This document shows, piece by piece, positions 23,716 to 31,352 of a stretch of 53,353 nucleotides of DNA. The notes beneath the pieces are model-generated. The model saw only the letters and a program-made list of their open reading frames with translations. It ran no database searches and was not told the origin of the DNA. The stretch lies in the NCBI GenBank assembly GCA_001789205.1, contig MFYT01000094.1:1-53353 (forward strand). Reading direction: 5' to 3'. Both the position numbers and the translations under genes were made by a program. Positions within the stretch are counted from its first letter, which is position 1; every line of letters starts with the position of its first letter. Source of the stretch: Candidatus Raymondbacteria bacterium RIFOXYA2_FULL_49_16 (lineage in GTDB: Bacteria > Fibrobacterota > OXYB2-FULL-49-7 > XYB2-FULL-49-35).

Positions 23716-24579
23716 ATGAAAGATACCATCAGGAACTCTCTGGTTGATTACTTCAGTAGAGGGTGGGTTACTCTGCCAGTAAGGGTTGTTATAAATCCTG
23801 ACACTGGTAAGAAAGAATATACAGAAGGACTGTTACCTTGGAGAGGTAAGAAGAAGAGGTTTTCCCGCGATTTTAGTTTAAAACAACTGGAGAAGCTGGG
23901 AGTTAGGGCTAATGGGGTTGTGGTCTTCACGGGCCATAATTCTAATCTCCTGGTGATAGACGTTGATTCAGATACCCCTGAAGTTACTTTACGGGATCTG
24001 GGGATAACTGTTCCCGAGAACACGGTTCGGGCAAGTACACCACGCGGAGGAAGACATTTTTACTTTACTCATCCAAAGAAATTGGCGGGTACCACTCTGG
24101 CTCACATAGGTGGTAAGGCAGTTGATATTCGTGGTGCGAGAGGATTCATAACTGCCCCGCCAACGGAAATATCTGGCAAAGGTAAATATTTCTGGATAGT
24201 AAGTCCAGACCAAGGGATTATTCAGCCACCTCCCGCAAAATTAATTCAGCTTATACGCCGACATAACCGTATCAAACGGATACCTCCAAAGGCTGCATAC
24301 GTTTCGAGCGGCATTAAACCCATAGGTGGAAAATCACTCTCCCAGCTTTCATCGAAACAGCAGGAAATATTTTTTAAACGATTAGAGAACGCACGGAAAG
24401 CCATAGTAGGACAACGGAGCAGTAAGGATTATTGCGTTCTGGATTGGGTAGTCAGAATTGGCATGGAGAAAGAAGAGGCATGGGAGTATGTCAAGGATAT
24501 TGGAAAATTCAGAGAACGAGGCAGGGATTATTTCGAGCAAACTTACAACGCCGTCGCTAGAAAATCAATCAAACCATAA
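23716..24579 (+). CDS. Bifunctional DNA primase/polymerase (Prim-Pol)
   Basis: A 287-residue protein from ATG at 23716 with AAGGA upstream; codons from 23653 precede the ribosome site and are excluded. The Prim-Pol fold is shown by GVVVFTGHNSNLLVIDVDSD (catalytic DxD), TPRGGRHFYFTHP (the GGRH-F histidine) and AVDIRGARGFITAPPTE. The ~100 C-terminal residues carry helical RNA/DNA-binding-like sequence but no helicase. It would synthesise primers and copy DNA for the element. It follows the HTH initiator-like gene, with an AT-rich stretch between them that could be an origin. Confidence 0.9.
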   Translation: MKDTIRNSLVDYFSRGWVTLPVRVVINPDTGKKEYTEGLLPWRGKKKRFSRDFSLKQLEKLGVRANGVVVFTGHNSNLLVIDVDSDTPEVTLRDLGITVPENTVRASTPRGGRHFYFTHPKKLAGTTLAHIGGKAVDIRGARGFITAPPTEISGKGKYFWIVSPDQGIIQPPPAKLIQLIRRHNRIKRIPPKAAYVSSGIKPIGGKSLSQLSSKQQEIFFKRLENARKAIVGQRSSKDYCVLDWVVRIGMEKEEAWEYVKDIGKFRERGRDYFEQTYNAVARKSIKP

Positions 24580-24594
24580 CAAAAGGAGTCAGTA

Positions 24595-25395
24595 ATGGCA
24601 AATCAGAAAATGAGCGGTGCGTATGGGACTCGCGAATGGGCGGAACACACGGATAATGTTATCCTCGGCTGTGCACATCATTGCAAATATTGTTACGCAT
24701 GTACGATGGCCGTCATGTACGGTCGCGTTACCGCTGCCAACTGGACGAATGAAGTACCCAGACAAGGAAAAACGGTGAAGCTCTTTTCAAGTCGGGCAAT
24801 GATACCATCGACGCATGATATCACCCCGCAAAATATTTCAGTCGTGCTGCCTCGTATCCTGGAATTGCTTCGGGCGGGAAATACCCTCCTCATCGTCTCC
24901 AAACCTCACCTGGAATGCGTTAAAGAACTGTGTGCCCGATTAAGCCAGTACAAGGACAAGGTCCTATTTCGGTTTACAGTCGGTTCCCCTGATTCAGATG
25001 TTCTGAAGTTTTGGGAGCCAAATGCTCCCTCATGCGAGGAAAGACTTGAAGCGTTGAAGTATGCTTTCGGCGAAGGATACCAGACCAGCCTTTCAATTGA
25101 ACCGATGCTGGACACGTTGGAGAACATCAAAGTTTTAATTTCGCGAGCCATACCCTTCATCACCGATGCAATATGGGTGGGTAAACCGAATGCTCTGATC
25201 CCAAGGCTTAAAATTAACGGGGCCTACGATCCTGATACAGCGGCAAGGGTACAACAGTTTGAGGCGTGGTACAGCGATGACAACATACGGGCAATGTACC
25301 AGGAGTTCAAAGACAACGGGAAAATAAAATGGAAGGAATCCATTAAACGGGTAGTCGGTATTAAGATTCCAACAGAGAAGGGTTTGGATATGTAG
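24595..25395 (+). CDS. Radical SAM protein
   Basis: A 266-residue protein with AAAAGGAG before the ATG. The LGCAHHCKYCYA motif gives CxxxCxxC for a 4Fe-4S cluster that binds SAM. LFRFTVGSPDSDVLKFWEPN and SLSIEPMLDT are the strand and helix elements of the partial TIM barrel. It resembles spore photoproduct lyase-like or phage-borne radical SAM proteins. The substrate cannot be told. It lies 15 bp after Prim-Pol, so a role in DNA repair or modification of the element is a plausible guess. Confidence 0.8.
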   Translation: MANQKMSGAYGTREWAEHTDNVILGCAHHCKYCYACTMAVMYGRVTAANWTNEVPRQGKTVKLFSSRAMIPSTHDITPQNISVVLPRILELLRAGNTLLIVSKPHLECVKELCARLSQYKDKVLFRFTVGSPDSDVLKFWEPNAPSCEERLEALKYAFGEGYQTSLSIEPMLDTLENIKVLISRAIPFITDAIWVGKPNALIPRLKINGAYDPDTAARVQQFEAWYSDDNIRAMYQEFKDNGKIKWKESIKRVVGIKIPTEKGLDM

Positions 25396-25422
25396 CAGGA
25401 GTTTAATTAAAAAGCGGGAGGA

Positions 25423-25511
25423 TATATGACATAGTAAACAGGAAGATAACGGCCCAATGGGCCATAGTGAACAATTAAAAAAAGCGGGGATAACCGCCCC
25501 AAAGGAGAAAC
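25423..25511 (+). promoter_or_regulatory. Hairpin-rich leader before the excision genes
   Basis: GGCCC-AAT-GGGCC near 25452-25464 and a GCGG/CCGC hairpin near 25486-25500 lie between the radical SAM gene and the excisionase. A mini-frame ATG-ACA-TAG at 25427 has a GGGAGGA site before it. This could be an attenuator that limits readthrough into xis/int. Confidence 0.35.
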
Positions 25512-25513
25512 AT

Positions 25514-25630
25514 ATGAAAAACGCGGGAATACACTTCGGTAATTCGTTTTATTCCTTCCTGCCAAAAATGAAGGAAATAAGATGGAAACGACGAAGTTTA
25601 CTTACACTATTCGAGAGATGGCCCAGATAG
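25514..25630 (+). CDS. 38-residue possible leader peptide
   Basis: AAAGGAG six bases upstream of ATG at 25514 opens 38 codons (MKNAGIHFGNSFYSFLPKMK, then a basic, Trp/Arg-rich tail). The frame overlaps the start of the excisionase-like gene by 49 bp in another frame. The ribosome site is better than the one for the excisionase, so it may be a translated leader. Protein function is not supported. Confidence 0.35.
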   Translation: MKNAGIHFGNSFYSFLPKMKEIRWKRRSLLTLFERWPR

Positions 25631-25863
25631 TTGGGAAATCAGAAAATCTCATTTATCGGAGACTGACAGAGAAGAACTCAAAGTACCTCATTCGGTTCGC
25701 AAGAAAGGAGGGTGACCGCTGGGTATTTCAACGGGAAGCGGTGGATAAAGCCATTGAAAAAGGCGAGTCGATAATCTCTAAAAAACCAGTTGCAAGAGCA
25801 AGGGCAGAAAGTTACATTTGTAGCGGGTCTGTGCCTTGCGGAAAGGAGTTGGCCAATGGCTAA
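25582..25863 (+). CDS. Excisionase-like MerR/HTH_17 protein
   Basis: A 93-residue protein with an N-terminal winged-helix motif (YTIREMAQIVGKSENLIYRR) and a following WVFQREAVDKAIE that matches the HTH_17/Xis-type fold. Its last codons overlap the integrase start at 25856, and the two are in the same direction, as in many xis-int pairs. It probably directs excisive recombination and bends attachment-site DNA. Confidence 0.75.
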   Translation: METTKFTYTIREMAQIVGKSENLIYRRLTEKNSKYLIRFARKEGDRWVFQREAVDKAIEKGESIISKKPVARARAESYICSGSVPCGKELANG

Positions 25864-26932
25864 CAAGAAACCGCGAGGCATAAGAAAACGTGGGGAGAAT
25901 TGGTATGTAAATTTCAGACGCCCAGGCATACGAAAAGAAGTATGCGTTGGGCCAAATTACCAAGAGGCCCTGGCCCTGCGAAAAGAAATTAAAGCAGGGA
26001 AAACGATCCGTTCTTTGACAATTCAGCCAAGTAGCAGGAATCTGACATACTCGGAAGCCATCACTGAACATTGGGATAGACATCTCAAGTTCAAGAAAGC
26101 GGCCAGGACTATGAAGTGTAACCTGAATACTTCAGAACGGGTGTTTGGTAGCAGGGAAATCCACCAGATCGATTGGCAGGAAATCGAAACCTTTCGGAAT
26201 GAACGGTTAGAGGTCGTCAAACCATCGGTAGTAGTAAAAGAACTCACCATGATGTCGGCTGTTTTTAAAAGACAAATTAAAGCTGGAAGATTAGTTGAAA
26301 ATCCAGTAACGAAAGTGGATCTACCTGAGTTCAATGATAAACGGGAACTTATTTTAACCGACGAGGAATTCAGGCGGCTGATAAATGTTGAGTGGACTGT
26401 TAAGGACAATGGAGGCACCTATCAGAAGGGTCTTGATCCACACGTGAAACTGACCCTCCTTATTGCGGATTACACTGCGATGAGGGTTGGCGAAATCCTG
26501 AATATGAGATGGGCGGATGTGGACCTGGAAAACGGGTTTATCTACATCCCTGTCACAAAGAACAAGGAACGCCGAATGGTGCCAATTCACGATGAATTAA
26601 AGAAAATACTCGAAGCGAATAAAACGCAAAGCGAACACGTCGTGAATCTCCATGGTCAGGGTGTGAAGAACATCAATAAAGGTTTTCGGAAGGCCAGGGT
26701 TGAGGCAAAGTTAAGTAACGCCTGGATTCATGATTTGCGTCATCGGGCCATTACCCGCTGGGTCCAGAATGGTTATCCTCCGAATCTCATTATGAAGGCC
26801 ACGGGACATAAGACCTATTCCGCTTTCAACAGATATTCTAACCTCAAGGGTGATGATGTACAAGTATTGGTCGGTAAAAAGAAAGCCCCGATACCGTTTG
26901 TCACTCTGGAGCAATTGAGAAAGGTTGGATAG
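25856..26932 (+). CDS. int: Tyrosine integrase
   Basis: A 358-residue site-specific recombinase from ATG at 25856 with AAAGGAG eight bases upstream. The N-terminal part (RKRGENWYVNFRRPGIRKEV) is an AP2-like arm-binding domain, and residues ~60-150 are the SAM-like core-binding domain. The catalytic domain shows Arg in TAMRVGEILNMRW, Lys in the beta-hairpin VTKNKERRMVPI, HDLRHR (H-x-x-R), TGHKTYSAFNRYS with the nucleophilic Tyr and the second His. All pentad residues are visible. It ends 104 bp from the tRNA gene, the likely attachment site. Confidence 0.95.
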   Translation: MANKKPRGIRKRGENWYVNFRRPGIRKEVCVGPNYQEALALRKEIKAGKTIRSLTIQPSSRNLTYSEAITEHWDRHLKFKKAARTMKCNLNTSERVFGSREIHQIDWQEIETFRNERLEVVKPSVVVKELTMMSAVFKRQIKAGRLVENPVTKVDLPEFNDKRELILTDEEFRRLINVEWTVKDNGGTYQKGLDPHVKLTLLIADYTAMRVGEILNMRWADVDLENGFIYIPVTKNKERRMVPIHDELKKILEANKTQSEHVVNLHGQGVKNINKGFRKARVEAKLSNAWIHDLRHRAITRWVQNGYPPNLIMKATGHKTYSAFNRYSNLKGDDVQVLVGKKKAPIPFVTLEQLRKVG

Positions 26933-26946
26933 AAGTTGAAATGAAA

Positions 26947-26966
26947 ATGGTGGCAAATGGTGGCAA
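26947..26966. repeat. Tandem direct repeat beside the integrase
   Basis: ATGGTGGCAA occurs twice with no gap, right after the integrase stop. Short direct repeats at this place often are integrase arm-binding sites. Confidence 0.45.
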
Positions 26967-26998
26967 AACAGGAAAAAGGTCTTTTACCCTGAAATAAG

Positions 26999-27031
26999 AA
27001 ACCCTCGCAATCCTTTAAGATTACGAGGGTT
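26999..27031. terminator. Terminator between integrase and tRNA
   Basis: AACCCTCG pairs perfectly with CGAGGGTT, and an inner AATC/GATT extends it around CTTTAA. It lies between the integrase and the 3' end of the tRNA and can act for both converging genes. Confidence 0.75.
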
Positions 27032-27035
27032 ATCA

Positions 27036-27112
27036 TGGTACCGGCTCAGGGATTTGAACCCCGGACCTGTGGATTATGATTCCATCGCTCTAACCAACTG
27101 AGCTAAGCCGGC
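27036..27112 (-). tRNA. tRNA-Met(CAU)-type tRNA
   Basis: The minus strand folds as a 77-nt tRNA. GCCGGCT pairs with AGCCGGT (with a G-U closing pair), D-arm GCTC/GAGC, anticodon loop ATCATAA with anticodon CAT, T-arm CGGGG/CCCTG with loop TTCAAAT, and encoded CCA. CAU can be elongator Met or lysidine-modified Ile; the body does not show which. It is the probable integration site of the element to its left. Integration restores its 3' end, so it stays functional. Confidence 0.9.
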
Positions 27113-27214
27113 AATATTCCTGAATTTGAGTATCAAATATACATTCTCAAGGGGGAGCCGGGCAAAAAAATATATATTATAGGTACAATTCGTTCCATTT
27201 TATCGGGGGTATGT

Positions 27215-29206
27215 ATGACCACTTTCAAGAATCTCGCATGGTCCGTTCTTGTATCAGGCCTTCTTTTTTCAATTTCCGCAACACCCACAAATATCCAGGC
27301 CTTTTTCAGGGACGGTCAGACCTTTATCACCTGGACCGAGGACGGTTCAGCCACATACGACGTATACCGCCACACCGCTGATATCACCACGGGGAACATT
27401 ACGCAGGCCATAAAGGTCGCCACAGCGGACAATCAGTCGTCCAATACCCGCAACGGCATTGGCAGCCCCATTGGCCAGACCCACTGGATAATCCAGCCAA
27501 AAACTAGCGGCACAGGCCTGGGCGCGGAATTAACTGACAATGACGGCCTTTTCGTAAATACCACGCACGAGACATCGGGCGATTTCTACTATGCTGTGTG
27601 CTCTGGCGGAACAACCGAAATAACGAGCAATACCATTGGTCCTATTGCTGAACAAAAAATGGTGACCAAGCCGGTTCCTGTGTGGCGCGGAAGAGACGCG
27701 AGCAACAGGCTCCATGTGCACTATTCGCAATTTATGGACTACAGCATCTGGAACACGGCCTTTGAAGGGTACATTATCAACTATGTTGCCGCTTTCCCGG
27801 CAAAATGGGACACTGCTACCGGCATTATGCCCATTGTCAGTGCTTTTAACGGCAGATCGGGCCGCATTACACAATATCACCCTTCACCCTCCAACTTCAA
27901 TATCAGCCTTTACCACGACGCAGTGAGCACTGCCAGCAGCCTGCAGGATTGGTACTATGGCCACCTGAACAAAGACAGCACCGCGGTCTATAACTATACC
28001 GAATATCGCGTCATCAAGGCGATTCTCTACACCGTATCAGACCTCAAAGGCGATGCGAACAAAATTTTCGGATGGAGCCATTCCATGGGCGGCAGCGCCT
28101 GCCTCTCGCTTGCCTCACGCTATCCCATGATCTTCTCGTCTGTCTACTGTTCGCAGCCTGCCAATGACTGGTCCAACACGGGTTTTGCCTGGTACGGTGA
28201 CGGGTTAAACAATTATGGCCCGCGCGCCAGCAATCTTCCCATATATAATATACCGTACGACGATCCTGCGCGGCCTGATCTTGACGCCCATTTGCAGCGC
28301 TACAATGGCACGCCTGTATGGGACTGGCAGAACATACGCGACAATCTGACCGCGCGCGCAGGTGACGACATGGCCCTTATCTGCGCAACGCACGGCACTG
28401 CCGACGGTTCAATCGACTGGGGTACCCAGGGGCAGCCCTTTGGCCCTGCGATCCGCAACTGCAAACGGCCTTTTAAATACATCGTGAACAACTCGGATCA
28501 TACCAATCAGAACTTCAATGCAGTTAATTTCTCGCAGATGTTTAACACAAGGGTCTCAGATGCATATGCAGAATATATTTTCCCTCTCAACCAATCCATG
28601 CCGGGTTTTTCAGGCATTTCTGCCACATATACTATGATTGCCTGCTGGTGGACGATGCTTCAAGACACACAAGATATTTGGGAAATTATTATTCGAGGAG
28701 GAATTTCTTTATCAACAATCACCCCACGCAGATGTCAGGCCTTCGAGGTGAACCCAGGCGATAAATTCGACGTGTATGTTAACGACACCCTGAAACAGTC
28801 AACTGTTTTAGGCGATGCCAACGGCCTAGTCACCTCGTCGTATATTAACCTTGGTCCCGTAGTGAAGGTAAAATTCGTCAACACATTCCGCGCAGTGAAA
28901 ACCGAAAAATATGCGGACAATCCCAGCGTTTCCGCTGAAGTCAGCTCATTTCCAAATCCCTTTAACCCTGAGATAGAACTTCGATATTACAATACCGCAC
29001 GACAACACGTGACTATGACTATATACGACCTGCAGGGCAAACGAATAAGAAAAGTCATGGACCGCAATCTTCCTGCTGGCATTTTTGCCACAGCATTCTG
29101 GGACGGAATGGATAGAAGCGGGGACAGGGTTTCGAGTGGAATTTATATCGTCAGAGTTCTGGCGGGCTTCACCACCCTTGAAAAGAAGATCACCTTGGCG
29201 CGGTAA
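27215..29206 (+). CDS. Secreted alpha/beta-hydrolase with FlgD-like sorting domain, copy 1
   Basis: A 663-residue exported protein. The signal peptide (SVLVSGLLFSISATPT) is followed by an Ig-like/FnIII-like domain starting FRDGQTFITWTEDGSATYDV. The middle alpha/beta-hydrolase domain has GWSHSMGGSACLSL (nucleophile Ser in GxSxGG), with TADGSIDW as a likely acidic region and NNSDHTNQ as a possible His. The C-terminal ~80 residues hold FPNPFNP and GIYIVRVLAG, a FlgD-Ig/type A sorting domain for type IX-like export. Two close paralogues follow (31353, 33336). A peptidase or esterase role is likely, but the substrate is unknown. Confidence 0.8.
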   Translation: MTTFKNLAWSVLVSGLLFSISATPTNIQAFFRDGQTFITWTEDGSATYDVYRHTADITTGNITQAIKVATADNQSSNTRNGIGSPIGQTHWIIQPKTSGTGLGAELTDNDGLFVNTTHETSGDFYYAVCSGGTTEITSNTIGPIAEQKMVTKPVPVWRGRDASNRLHVHYSQFMDYSIWNTAFEGYIINYVAAFPAKWDTATGIMPIVSAFNGRSGRITQYHPSPSNFNISLYHDAVSTASSLQDWYYGHLNKDSTAVYNYTEYRVIKAILYTVSDLKGDANKIFGWSHSMGGSACLSLASRYPMIFSSVYCSQPANDWSNTGFAWYGDGLNNYGPRASNLPIYNIPYDDPARPDLDAHLQRYNGTPVWDWQNIRDNLTARAGDDMALICATHGTADGSIDWGTQGQPFGPAIRNCKRPFKYIVNNSDHTNQNFNAVNFSQMFNTRVSDAYAEYIFPLNQSMPGFSGISATYTMIACWWTMLQDTQDIWEIIIRGGISLSTITPRRCQAFEVNPGDKFDVYVNDTLKQSTVLGDANGLVTSSYINLGPVVKVKFVNTFRAVKTEKYADNPSVSAEVSSFPNPFNPEIELRYYNTARQHVTMTIYDLQGKRIRKVMDRNLPAGIFATAFWDGMDRSGDRVSSGIYIVRVLAGFTTLEKKITLAR

Positions 29207-29208
29207 TC

Positions 29209-31341
29209 ATGAAACAAGCAGTCTATAATCTATCTGTAATCTTTTTTATTCTAATGTTGTGCCTGAACGTCAGCAACGCCCAAACCAATAATTACACTGT
29301 TGATTCTAATACTATAGCTCTCTGGCGCTTTAATGAGGCAACCGGAAATACCGCCTATGATATTTCTGGTAATGGAAATCATATAATTATCACTGGCGAG
29401 GACTGGGTTCTCGACGAAGGAGCTGTTGGCCTAAGATTTAATGGCACAATAGATTCGTGTTACACTGTTACCTCTCAATCGCTTTTACATCTTCCAGAAT
29501 TCACCATTGAAGCAAGAATAAAAATTATTTCTTTTACACTCTATACTGGCGAATATTTTCAGCCATTCATTTCAGGAAATAACACAGCGTTTCAATTCGG
29601 GCTGACCTCGGACCGGTATCTTTTTGGGAAGAGCCTTGCGTCTGATCCACAATGTACCACGAACCAATGGATAAAAGTGTCTTTTGATTGCGCTGGGATG
29701 GTAGGAAGACTATTCATTAACGATTCACTCGTTGCATGTGATAAATGGATGCCAGGAGCGGACTCTATTGCAGAGGGCATCATTAAAGTGGGGTTTTGGG
29801 GACCCGATCCCACTAACAATCTCTTGATCGATGAGATACGTATATCTAACACATGCAGACACAACGATCTTATAAACAAAGCTCCTGTTTTCAACCCAGC
29901 AGTTGATTTCATCGTGAAACCAGATACATTTCAATTTGTCACATACCTGACTGCGCAAGATACGGACCATGATCAATTGCATTATGACAGACTCGTCGGC
30001 CCACAATTCATTGAAATTGATATATTTTCAGCCAGCGTTACAATCGACACCAGAGGTGTTGCAGGAGGGCAGAGACTGCCTCTTTCGTTCATTGTTGGCG
30101 ATGGACGTAGTGGAACCGATACGGTCAGTTTAATGTTGATTATTCCTCCCATAGGCAATCGCCCTCCAGCATTCATGTCCTATCCTCAGACACAAATAGC
30201 AGGGGACACAAAATTTACCTACATCATCCGCACCAGCGATCCTGACAGCGATACGGTCACCTGTGCACTTGCCCAAGGGCCTACTGGCATGTCTTTGAAT
30301 GGCGACACCTTGTCCTGGATCCCGTCGGGCAGCGTCCAGGGTGACCACAACGTTTCTGTCGTCATTTGCGATGAATGGGGTAAGGCGGATACCTTATCAT
30401 TCGTCCTTACTGTCGTAGGCTCTGTTTTCGAAAACAGGTTTGATTATCTTCAGCCGTTCGGGGACACAATTATTTATGAAAATACAATTGTGCCATTTTA
30501 CGCATGCGCAACCTATGGAAACGACTCAACCGGGTTTACATACTTTTGGACAATAGACAATGGTCCCGTTTCAACCACGCACCGCTGCACCTTAGTTACA
30601 ACAGGATATCAAAGTGCGGGTGAGGTCCATTTTGTATCCGTGACTGCGTATCGGGACTTGGATTCCCTGTCATATACCTGGCGGATCACCATAAGAAACA
30701 CATCCCTGCCTCCTGTTCTTGTTGACCCACGGCCATCACATGTGCTTTGGGGTGATTCAGCCCTCTCCTGGACCATATCCGACCCTGATTTCCATAAAGA
30801 AGCGGCATTATATAAGCTGGATTTTTATGAGGATAGCCTTTTCAATCGTCACTGGGGGTTTATTGATTCCATCTCAGACACCTTTGCTATCATCAACAAA
30901 CAACTTGAAGTCTGGATGCTGCCTGAAAGCGCATGGATATATTGGCGGGTATCTGCACGAGATACCACCGATTACAACATAGGTGTTTCCAAAGAGACTG
31001 GACGTTTCTTTTTTATGTTTTTTACCGACATTTCCGTAGAAAACGCGGGGCCTGGAAAACCCGCACAGTTTGAACTTGGACAAAATACACCAAATCCGTT
31101 CAATCCTGTCACCGTGGTGCCATTTGCCATAGCACAAAAATCACCCGTTTCCATCACCATTAGAGATATCCAAGGACGCCTAATTATCAAGAGAGACTAC
31201 GGAATAATTGATCCTGGGTACTACCGATTCAAATGGGATGTGCAAACCAGGGGGGCGGGAAGCATCCCAACAGGAGTATATATATATACGCTTAAAGCAG
31301 GAACTTGGATACAAACAAAAAAAATGCTGCTTATTCAATAA
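29209..31341 (+). CDS. Secreted LamG and Ig-like protein with FlgD-like sorting domain
   Basis: A 710-residue exported protein starting two bases after the preceding stop. After the signal peptide (VIFFILMLCLNVSNAQ) comes a LamG/concanavalin-like domain (IALWRFNEATGNTAYDISGN, then LPEFTIEARIKI). Cadherin-like/Ig repeats follow: NRPPAFMSYPQTQIAGDTKF and GMSLNGDTLSWIPSGSVQGD. The C-terminus has TPNPFNPVTVVPFAI, a FlgD-like sorting domain. LamG domains bind glycans or calcium-dependent ligands, so it is probably an adhesive or carbohydrate-binding surface protein. It separates hydrolase copy 1 from copies 2 and 3. Confidence 0.8.
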   Translation: MKQAVYNLSVIFFILMLCLNVSNAQTNNYTVDSNTIALWRFNEATGNTAYDISGNGNHIIITGEDWVLDEGAVGLRFNGTIDSCYTVTSQSLLHLPEFTIEARIKIISFTLYTGEYFQPFISGNNTAFQFGLTSDRYLFGKSLASDPQCTTNQWIKVSFDCAGMVGRLFINDSLVACDKWMPGADSIAEGIIKVGFWGPDPTNNLLIDEIRISNTCRHNDLINKAPVFNPAVDFIVKPDTFQFVTYLTAQDTDHDQLHYDRLVGPQFIEIDIFSASVTIDTRGVAGGQRLPLSFIVGDGRSGTDTVSLMLIIPPIGNRPPAFMSYPQTQIAGDTKFTYIIRTSDPDSDTVTCALAQGPTGMSLNGDTLSWIPSGSVQGDHNVSVVICDEWGKADTLSFVLTVVGSVFENRFDYLQPFGDTIIYENTIVPFYACATYGNDSTGFTYFWTIDNGPVSTTHRCTLVTTGYQSAGEVHFVSVTAYRDLDSLSYTWRITIRNTSLPPVLVDPRPSHVLWGDSALSWTISDPDFHKEAALYKLDFYEDSLFNRHWGFIDSISDTFAIINKQLEVWMLPESAWIYWRVSARDTTDYNIGVSKETGRFFFMFFTDISVENAGPGKPAQFELGQNTPNPFNPVTVVPFAIAQKSPVSITIRDIQGRLIIKRDYGIIDPGYYRFKWDVQTRGAGSIPTGVYIYTLKAGTWIQTKKMLLIQ

Positions 31342-31352
31342 GGAGACTATCT

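Noticed and set aside
1-27112. Second copy of the tRNA 3' end as left attachment site
   Set aside because: I searched by eye for the CTCAGGGATTTGAAC segment and found no second copy. The left end is probably outside the window.
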